DNA of 37,721 nucleotides from Treponema sp. (GTDB taxonomy: Bacteria; Spirochaetota; Spirochaetia; Treponematales; Breznakiellaceae), in the NCBI GenBank assembly GCA_031266775.1, contig JAISAQ010000043.1, forward strand, positions 1 through 37,721. The letters are read 5' to 3'. How positions within the stretch are numbered: the stretch's first letter is position 1; each line of letters begins with the position of its first letter. The translations under genes and the position numbers were made by a program. Positions 32,671 through 37,721 of this stretch are shown here, piece after piece. A model generated the notes under the pieces. It was given only the letters and a program-made list of their open reading frames with translations, was not told the origin of the DNA and made no database searches.

Positions 32671-33900
32671 TTAAATAAAATGCCGTATATTTTTATCTTC
32701 CTGGAACACGTTGAGCCGCGCCACGGCATAGGAGCCGAGGGAACAGATCATCACGTCCAGAAAGGCGCCGACCGCGGTAAGGTAAAACGCCAGGGATTTA
32801 AGAAAAAGATAACCGGTCTCAAGAACGCTGCCGTACCCCATACAGAGGACCGCCAGCGCAATGTAGGCTCCCTCTCCGGGGTGGCGCGCCAGAAAAAAGG
32901 AAATGACAAAGGCGCGGAAGAATATGAGCAGAATATCGGCCAGGGCTATATCCAGGCTGGAGTAGGATTTCGTTATCACGATAAAAGCCGAGGCGGCAAC
33001 CATGGCGCTGCCGGCCCGGCCAAAGGTGGTAAAGAGGGTAAGCGTAACGGCGCTGGATCTGCGGCGTATTCCCAGGTTTTCCTTTAAATGCCGCTGCAGC
33101 ACCGGAAAGGTAAAGTTGATGTCGCCGGAAAAGAAAGCCGCCACCGCCGGGCCAAGGGAACCGTACAGCACCGCCCAGGGGTTAACTTTCGGTTTTAGAA
33201 GATAAAGGAACAGGGGCAGAATGCCGAACCCCAGTATCAGGCTGAACACGCCAAGGAGGATGATAAGATCGCGGAACATCTTCGCGGCAAGGGCGGAGCT
33301 GAAGCGGAAAGACCAGTAGGCGGCCAGGACTATCATCACGAAACCCAGAATCTCGGAAAAAAAGGACGCGAGGTGGTAGAAGATGCGCGACAGCGAATCG
33401 ATGATGCCTATGACAGGCTTCGTGTAGTTACGGTCGTAGGAAAGCCCTATGCCCAGAAAAAAGGCGAACACGCAGACGGGAAAAAGGTACGCCCCGCCGC
33501 CTGAAAGAACGCTGAACATGTTGGACGGAAAAAGATCGGTAATGTTATCCGCAATACTCAGGGAAAACGCTTCGGCCTGTTCCTCAAAAAAGATAAGAAT
33601 GCGGGAGGGGGGAAAACACAGGGTGACGATGATCCCGGACGCGATGACAAACGCGGAGCTTCCGGCAATGACAAGAAAACTGTGAAGCACTATAGGCCAG
33701 AACCGTCCGTCCTGACGCAGTTCGTAAATGGCTATGGTAAGGGAAAAAACCAGAATGGGGTACACGGCGTAGCGTCCTATTCCTATGGCGAGGCCTTCAA
33801 GCCAGAGGAAAGCGTCCGTGACGCCCTGATTATTCGGAAGAAAACAACCGGCGATAATCCCCAGAAACGCGCCCGTCAGTAATTTCACCCAGACTTTCAT
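32671..33900 (-). CDS. Dicarboxylate/amino-acid:cation symporter (DAACS-like)
   Basis: A 409-residue inner-membrane transporter with about nine hydrophobic segments. Characteristic parts are VYPILVFSLTIAIYEL near the start, GGGAYLFPVCVFAFFLGIGLSY, and a hairpin region SGDINFTFPVLQRHLKENLGI followed by TTFGRAGSAM. The usual GltP-type NMDGTA substrate motif is not present in recognisable form, so the substrate may be unusual. The frame can be extended to a TTG at 33936, but that TTG is the -35 box of a likely promoter. The ATG at 33900 stands six bases after the -10 box and is the better start. Confidence 0.8.
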   Translation of the reverse strand: MKVWVKLLTGAFLGIIAGCFLPNNQGVTDAFLWLEGLAIGIGRYAVYPILVFSLTIAIYELRQDGRFWPIVLHSFLVIAGSSAFVIASGIIVTLCFPPSRILIFFEEQAEAFSLSIADNITDLFPSNMFSVLSGGGAYLFPVCVFAFFLGIGLSYDRNYTKPVIGIIDSLSRIFYHLASFFSEILGFVMIVLAAYWSFRFSSALAAKMFRDLIILLGVFSLILGFGILPLFLYLLKPKVNPWAVLYGSLGPAVAAFFSGDINFTFPVLQRHLKENLGIRRRSSAVTLTLFTTFGRAGSAMVAASAFIVITKSYSSLDIALADILLIFFRAFVISFFLARHPGEGAYIALAVLCMGYGSVLETGYLFLKSLAFYLTAVGAFLDVMICSLGSYAVARLNVFQEDKNIRHFI

Positions 33901-33906
33901 TGTACC

Positions 33907-33936
33907 AGCATACCTTATAGGACCTGGGTCTTTCAA
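33907..33936 (-). promoter_or_regulatory. Symporter promoter, apparently leaderless
   Basis: On the minus strand TTGAAA (33936-33931), an 18-bp spacer and TATGCT (33912-33907) are followed by six bases and the ATG at 33900. No ribosome-binding site fits, so the message would start at or next to the start codon. Confidence 0.55.
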
Positions 33937-33979
33937 GACTGCGAACTTCCGGAAGCCCCGGCCGGGTTTCCACAGGTTC

Positions 33980-35095
33980 CTACAGGCGGATGATGTGCGC
34001 CTTTGTCAGAATTTCCGGCCCCGATTCGGTAAGGAGAATATCGTTTTCAAGACGGCAGCCCCCGTGCACCGGATCGTAGAGTCCCGGTTCCAGCGTAAAA
34101 ATCATGCCCGGCTCCAGTATCCATTCGTTATCGTCCCTGTTTCTGACCTGCGGATTTTCATGTTCCTCAAGGCCTATGCCGTGGCCCAGCCCGTGGGGCA
34201 TCGTTTTTTTTGATTTGCCGAAGAGCGTGTCGACCGCCGCCGCTATTTCCTTTGCGGGCCTGCCGTTTTCGGTCATGGAGAGCCCCAGCCTGTACGCCCG
34301 TTCGGTAAGGGCAAGGAGCCGCTCCTGCGCGGCCGCCGGGGAGTTGGCAAAGGTAAGGGTTACGTCGGTTGTGTATCCCGCGAATTTAAGCCCGAAGTCC
34401 AGAATGGAAAGGCCCTTGCCGCCGAAGGGCGCGCCCGTATACGGCGGAAAGGCATGTATGCCGAAGCTGCGCCCTGGGCCTGCGGCAAGCGTTTCAAAAC
34501 CGGTGCCTTCGCAGCCGCGTTTTCTTCCTTCAAGTTCAATGAAAATAGCCGCGTCGGCTTCCGTTTTTATTTTTCCCGAACGGACATGTTTTTCCAGAAG
34601 ATCTATGATGGTATTGGTGATTTCCGCCGCTTTCCGGTATATGCCGATTTCTTCCTCGTCCTTAAAGGCCCTAAGGCGTTCGGTCTCGGCCCATATTCCC
34701 CGTTCCCGGCAGATGACGTCAAAGCCGTCAAGGGCTTCCACGTATGCAAGGAAGGCAGGATACGAAGTCGCCGGGGAAATTTCGACCTTTGATCCTTTTG
34801 GAAGCTTGAACTGCGCGGCGGCTCCGGCGGCGGCCATAAGGGGACGGCGGCTGAATTCCGAATAGGGAACGGCAAGGTCCACGTCGGCAAACAGTTTTGC
34901 CTGGTTGATGTCCCAGGGAACAAGAAGTGATTTTTGTTCAACCGAAAGAAAAAGCATGGCGTCGTGGGGGTGGCCCGAAAGCCAGCGGACAGACGCATCG
35001 CGCTTTTTTTCGGCATCCTCAAAAACCGCGAGGGCTATATTTTCGCGGGCCATCCAGTCGTAGAGTTTTTCCCGCCGTTTTGCGTATACACTCAC
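33980..35095 (-). CDS. M24-family Xaa-Pro peptidase
   Basis: A 371-residue metallopeptidase of the M24 (pita-bread) family, usually Xaa-Pro aminopeptidase or dipeptidase. The N-terminal creatinase-like domain covers residues 1-150. The two-metal site can be read: aspartates of LDFGLKFAGYTTDVTLTF, the histidine in LGHGIGLEEHENP, and glutamates in TLEPGLYDP and CRLENDILL. The start is a GTG at 35095 with an AAGGGGG about seven bases upstream. It lies between corA and the symporter on the same strand, with gaps of 94 and 79 bp. It probably supplies amino acids from proline-containing peptides. Confidence 0.9.
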   Translation of the reverse strand: MSVYAKRREKLYDWMARENIALAVFEDAEKKRDASVRWLSGHPHDAMLFLSVEQKSLLVPWDINQAKLFADVDLAVPYSEFSRRPLMAAAGAAAQFKLPKGSKVEISPATSYPAFLAYVEALDGFDVICRERGIWAETERLRAFKDEEEIGIYRKAAEITNTIIDLLEKHVRSGKIKTEADAAIFIELEGRKRGCEGTGFETLAAGPGRSFGIHAFPPYTGAPFGGKGLSILDFGLKFAGYTTDVTLTFANSPAAAQERLLALTERAYRLGLSMTENGRPAKEIAAAVDTLFGKSKKTMPHGLGHGIGLEEHENPQVRNRDDNEWILEPGMIFTLEPGLYDPVHGGCRLENDILLTESGPEILTKAHIIRL

Positions 35096-35189
35096 CGGGA
35101 CGCCCCCTTTTTGCGCGGGACAAACGCCGCCGGCCGTGCCGCCGTACCGCCGTGTATGTTGATCACAGGCACTCCTTTACAACAGGCTC

Positions 35190-36131
35190 CTAGCTTCCCT
35201 TTTTCCGCGCCCGCTCTCCGTTAAGAAAAAACGCGCCCAGAACAGACGCCATGAGGCTTACAATGGTAATGATCAATCCTACCCTGGGCAGGTCCTGCAA
35301 GGGAAGGGGCAGGTTCATGCCGAAGAAACTGTAGATCAGGGTGGGGATCATGAGGACGATGGAAACCACCGTCAGCCGCTTCATCACAATGTTGAGATTG
35401 TTGGAAATAACGCTGGCAAAGGCGTCCATGGTTCCGGTAAGAATGGAAGAATAGATATTCGCCATTTCTATGGCCTGCCTGTTTTCTATTACCACGTCTT
35501 CGAGCAGTTCCTTTTCGTCTTCCTTGAAACGTATCAGGAGCGATTTCTGGAGTTTTTCGAGCAAGAGTTCATTGCTCTTGATGCTGGTGGTAAAAAATAC
35601 AAGTGATTTCTGAATTGAAAGAAGCTGTATCAGTTCGTTGTTTTTAATGGAACGCTGCAGTTCGTCCTTGATGACGTTGGTACGCTTGTTGAGTTCTTTA
35701 AGATATTTGAGGTAGGTAAAAGCGCCGCGTCCAAGAAGATTAAGAACGAAGGTGCTCTTGTTCCTGAAACTGAAGCCCCGTATGCGGTTCCGCAGGATGT
35801 CGTCAAGGGCCTCGCTGGAACGCTGGCAAATGGTAACGATTTTGTCCCCGTAGAGAACTATCCCTAGGGGAAGGGTAAAAAAGGGAAGTTCGCCTGAATC
35901 GTCAAACACGGGAAGCCGCACGATGATGGCGGTGTATTCGTCTTCTTTTTCGATACGGGCCTGTTCGTCCGTATCCATGATGTCGGTAAGGAGTTCTCCG
36001 GCAATGCCGAATTCCCCTTCCAGCCTGAGGATGTCTTCCCTGCCGACATTTCTGGCGTCTATCCAGCAGCCCTTGCAAACCGTCTCGATTTTGGTTATGC
36101 CGTCTTCGCCCTGAACTCTGATAGTGATCAT
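35190..36131 (-). CDS. corA: CorA-family magnesium/cobalt transporter
   Basis: A 313-residue CorA-type divalent-cation channel. The cytosolic N-terminal domain (1-240) is followed by two membrane helices. The signature GMN (YSFFGMNLPLP) lies near residue 275 at the end of the first helix. The second ends close to a basic tail (GERARKKGS). CorA forms homopentamers gated by intracellular Mg2+. The start at 36131 has AGAGGAG eight bases upstream, but that site lies within a hairpin (36134-36166). The gene has a leader of about 215 nt with a short ORF, so post-transcriptional control is likely. Confidence 0.93.
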   Translation of the reverse strand: MITIRVQGEDGITKIETVCKGCWIDARNVGREDILRLEGEFGIAGELLTDIMDTDEQARIEKEDEYTAIIVRLPVFDDSGELPFFTLPLGIVLYGDKIVTICQRSSEALDDILRNRIRGFSFRNKSTFVLNLLGRGAFTYLKYLKELNKRTNVIKDELQRSIKNNELIQLLSIQKSLVFFTTSIKSNELLLEKLQKSLLIRFKEDEKELLEDVVIENRQAIEMANIYSSILTGTMDAFASVISNNLNIVMKRLTVVSIVLMIPTLIYSFFGMNLPLPLQDLPRVGLIITIVSLMASVLGAFFLNGERARKKGS

Positions 36132-36133
36132 GA

Positions 36134-36166
36134 TGGTTCTCCTCTAAGACCCTTTCCGGAGAACCA
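36134..36166 (-). promoter_or_regulatory. Hairpin sequestering the corA ribosome-binding site
   Basis: In the corA leader, GGTTCTCC (36165-36158 on the minus strand) is the exact complement of GGAGAACC (36142-36135), with a 15-nt loop and a further closing pair (36166/36134). The second arm contains the core GGAG of the corA ribosome-binding site. When folded it should block translation. It stands 3 nt before the start codon. Confidence 0.65.
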
Positions 36167-36220
36167 GATACACAAAGTCAAGCTTGTTCCACAACCCGGT
36201 TGGTTTTGAAACAGCCTCAG

Positions 36221-36304
36221 TTATCTTAAGAATTCCGCGGGAAGCGCCGGTATTGTCAGTGTGTATACGGGTAATCTACTACCCCCGCCGTCCGAATCGG
36301 ACAT
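36221..36304 (-). CDS. 27-codon ORF in the corA leader, possible leader peptide
   Basis: A 27-codon frame starts at the ATG at 36304 with an excellent GGGAGG ribosome-binding site seven bases upstream and ends 89 nt before corA. The peptide is Ser/Gly/Asp-rich at its N-terminus and carries three prolines (P12, P19, P22; core LPVYTLTIPALP). It lies 43 nt after the predicted start of the corA transcript. Proline-containing leader peptides control some Mg2+-transport genes in enterics (mgtL), so a similar role is possible. I recognise no homologue, and it could simply be an incidental ORF. Confidence 0.45.
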   Translation of the reverse strand: MSDSDGGGSRLPVYTLTIPALPAEFLR

Positions 36305-36353
36305 GGCAACCTCCCTCTGCGGCTGATAAAACTTCATGCGAAGTCAGGAAAAC

Positions 36354-36382
36354 ATCATAACGGGAAAACGGTTTTATGGCAA
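36354..36382 (-). promoter_or_regulatory. corA promoter
   Basis: On the minus strand TTGCCA (36382-36377), a 17-bp spacer and TATGAT (36359-36354) form a good sigma70-type promoter. Transcription would start near 36347, giving corA a leader of about 215 nt. Confidence 0.68.
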
Positions 36383-36409
36383 GACTGCGAGCAGATATAT
36401 AAAATGCAA

Positions 36410-36515
36410 GAATTTAACCACGGACCTCACGGACAGAACGGACTTTTTTCAGTTTCAATTTTATATTTTGTCCGTGTTGGTCCGTAAGGTCCGTGGTTGT
36501 TTTGAATTCGGAATT
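36410..36515 (+). repeat. MITE-like repeat, copy 2
   Basis: A 106-bp element beginning GAATTTAACCACGGACC and ending with GGTTGTTTTGAATTCGG-AATT, with internal CACGGAC/GTCCGTG inverted motifs. It could fold into one long imperfect hairpin. It is clearly related to copy 1 (19518-19686), which is inverted relative to it. Its edge abuts the stop codon of the EamA gene (36514-36516). Confidence 0.75.
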
Positions 36516-37440
36516 ACTGATCCGGGCCGGCGGGTTTCGGTTCCGCCATGACAAGGCAAACCCCGGCTATAACCAGGACGGCTCCCGCCCACTGGAGAGG
36601 ACGGAGGCGCTCTCCAAGTATGAAAAACCCGGCGGCGGCCGTGACCACGGGAATAAAATTGATAAATACCGAAGAGACCCCCACTCCCAGAACTTCCAGG
36701 GCCCCGGCGTAAAACCAGTATCCCAGCGCCGAACAGCAGACTCCCAGAAAAATGACATGGCCCCACACTCCGGGGGAAAGCGCCGGATTCGGAAGAGATT
36801 CAAAGAAAACAAAAGGAAGAAAGCCGGCAAATCCAAAAAGCGACTGCCAGAAGACGATGTAGATCCGGCTGTAGCGGCCAAGGAGCGGCCGGGTAAAGAA
36901 ACAGTAAAAGACCCAGCTCAAAGAGGCGCCGGCCATAAAGAGGTAGCCCGCGCCGCTTCCCGAAAGGGTAAAGGAAACCCCGGCCACAAGGGCGACGCCA
37001 AGCATGGAAAGGATCGCTCCCGTCCAGCGGAGGATGACAAAAAGGGCGGGCCTTCCTTCCCTTCTGCCCCTGATTCTGCCTTCGGCCCACTCGGCAATCA
37101 TGGTAATTACCGGAATGGCGGCTATTATAATGGAAGCCTCCGACGCGGTAACAAGAGCCACGCCGTTGTTCTCGCAGAAGAAGTAGAGTGTGATGCCCGC
37201 AAGGCCCGCCCCCGCGAAAAAAGGCAGATCCCCGCGCTTCATTTTTTCTCCCGGCGCAAGGCGCTGTTTTATGAAGAAAAGCAGGATCAGCGCCACCGCG
37301 AAACGGACGGCCCCCAGCGTCATTGGCCCGAAAAAACCGACGGTAATTTTAATCGACACAAAGGAAAAGCCCCAGAAGAGTACACAGCTAACGGCCGCCA
37401 GCAGCGCCTTGAAGTATTCAGGACCGGATCTGTTACCCAT
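36514..37440 (-). CDS. EamA/DMT-family transporter
   Basis: A 308-residue inner-membrane protein with about ten hydrophobic helices in two EamA repeats. The first runs from VLFWGFSFVSIKIT to ASIIIAAIPVITMIAE, and the second covers GYLFMAGASLSWVFYCF to GERLRPLQWAGAVLVIAGV. The family exports or imports metabolites; the substrate cannot be inferred. The frame extends to a GTG at 37533, but the ATG at 37440 (MGNRSG) has a GGGAG eight bases upstream and begins shortly before the first helix. Its stop overlaps the edge of repeat copy 2. Confidence 0.87.
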   Translation of the reverse strand: MGNRSGPEYFKALLAAVSCVLFWGFSFVSIKITVGFFGPMTLGAVRFAVALILLFFIKQRLAPGEKMKRGDLPFFAGAGLAGITLYFFCENNGVALVTASEASIIIAAIPVITMIAEWAEGRIRGRREGRPALFVILRWTGAILSMLGVALVAGVSFTLSGSGAGYLFMAGASLSWVFYCFFTRPLLGRYSRIYIVFWQSLFGFAGFLPFVFFESLPNPALSPGVWGHVIFLGVCCSALGYWFYAGALEVLGVGVSSVFINFIPVVTAAAGFFILGERLRPLQWAGAVLVIAGVCLVMAEPKPAGPDQ

Positions 37441-37525
37441 GGAACCGTCTCCCGGAATGATGTTCCGCCTGAAACCGGCGGTAAAACGCCGCTGATAACG
37501 GCGGGCATGGTACGAAATGGGAAAC

Positions 37526-37554
37526 TTGCACAAAAAATCCGTGAAGGCTATACT
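37526..37554 (+). promoter_or_regulatory. Leaderless promoter of the octanucleotide-repeat ORF
   Basis: TTGCAC (37526-37531), a 17-bp spacer and TATACT (37549-37554) are followed by six bases and the ATG at 37561. The promoter and start sequence match those at 19752-19795 (GGCTATACT-N-TTTCCATGCT). Confidence 0.65.
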
Positions 37555-37560
37555 TTTTCC

Positions 37561-37721
37561 ATGCTGCTGGTAAAGGCCGGTGTTAAATCCGCTCTACGCC
37601 ACCCTGGCGAAAAACCACGGGCTCACGGGCTCACGGGCTCACGGGCTCACGGGCTCACGGGCTCACGGGCTCACGGGCTCACGGGCTCACGGGCTCACGG
37701 GCTCACGGGCTCACGGGCTCA
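37561..37721 (+). CDS. Start of an ORF running into an octanucleotide repeat (truncated by the window)
   Basis: The ATG at 37561 lies six bases after a good promoter. The frame is open to the window end (53 codons). After about 19 unique codons (starting MLLVKAGVKSALRHPGEKP) it enters the 8-bp repeat, which reads as an 8-residue period (RAHGLTGS). The repeat has no stop codon in any frame on either strand, so the frame after it depends on copy number. What lies beyond is not visible. It could be a phase-variable surface protein, or a short ORF with no product. Confidence 0.45.
   Translation, partial: MLLVKAGVKSALRHPGEKPRAHGLTGSRAHGLTGSRAHGLTGSRAHGLTGSRA
37617..37721 (+). repeat. Octanucleotide tandem repeat, at least 13 copies of ACGGGCTC
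   Basis: Perfect ACGGGCTC units run from 37617 to the last base of the window (13 copies plus one base). Since eight is not a multiple of three, each gain or loss of a copy shifts the reading frame. The array continues beyond the window, or the assembly ended here because of it. Confidence 0.97.

Overview
This is a GC-rich chromosomal window from what is most likely a spirochete of the Treponema group. I infer this from the overall gene set: a four-gene MCE lipid-transport operon with a TPR lipoprotein, a repeat-rich beta-helix lipoprotein, and a 221-residue hypothetical protein of a type I remember from Treponema genomes. No rRNA, tRNA or other phylogenetic marker is present, so the assignment is tentative. 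Housekeeping genes are GC-rich. Two stretches (about 1-2600 and 22600-23360) are visibly AT-richer and look acquired.

Layout. 1-2.6 kb is an accessory region: the start of a Phd/YefM-type antitoxin gene (minus), then a plus-strand unit with a near-consensus promoter, a 45-residue cysteine-containing peptide, a 60-residue membrane peptide and a DUF3825/OST-HTH-like protein. 2.9-7.4 kb is argCJBD and 8.5-11.2 kb is argGH, with a DHH-family phosphoesterase gene on the opposite strand between them. Together these cover arginine synthesis from glutamate except ornithine carbamoyltransferase. 11.3-13.5 kb is a hybrid sensor kinase with two receiver domains. It diverges across a perfect 15-bp-arm palindrome from an Mla-like ABC/MCE lipid-trafficking operon (mlaE, mlaF, mlaD, TPR lipoprotein; 13.7-17.3 kb).

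The most notable region is 17.3-28.1 kb. All four subunits of a Wadjet (JetABCD, MksBEFG-like SMC) plasmid-defence system are present on the minus strand, but in the order C-D-[island]-A-B instead of A-B-C-D. The two halves are separated by about 3.9 kb. That island holds a MITE-like repeat, a plus-strand operon (a leaderless ORF running into ten 21-bp tandem repeats, a hypothetical protein, a beta-helix lipoprotein), and a VapBC toxin-antitoxin pair bracketed by a 17-bp inverted repeat whose flanks resemble integron attC half-sites. jetA has its own apparently leaderless promoter, so AB and CD are probably transcribed separately.

28.2-37.4 kb returns to core genes: ddl (plus), then on the minus strand tex, an aldo/keto reductase, a DAACS-type symporter, an M24 peptidase, corA and an EamA transporter. 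corA has a leader of about 215 nt carrying a short proline-containing ORF and a hairpin that would bury the corA ribosome-binding site. A second copy of the MITE-like repeat lies next to it. The window ends inside an octanucleotide tandem repeat (13 copies of ACGGGCTC), directly after a second copy of the leaderless promoter/start module seen at 19.75 kb. A repeat unit that is not a multiple of three suggests a phase-variable locus.

Several promoters in the window place the -10 box 6-7 nt before the start codon (mlaE, jetA, the 19787 ORF, the symporter, the 37561 ORF), which suggests leaderless transcription is common in this organism.
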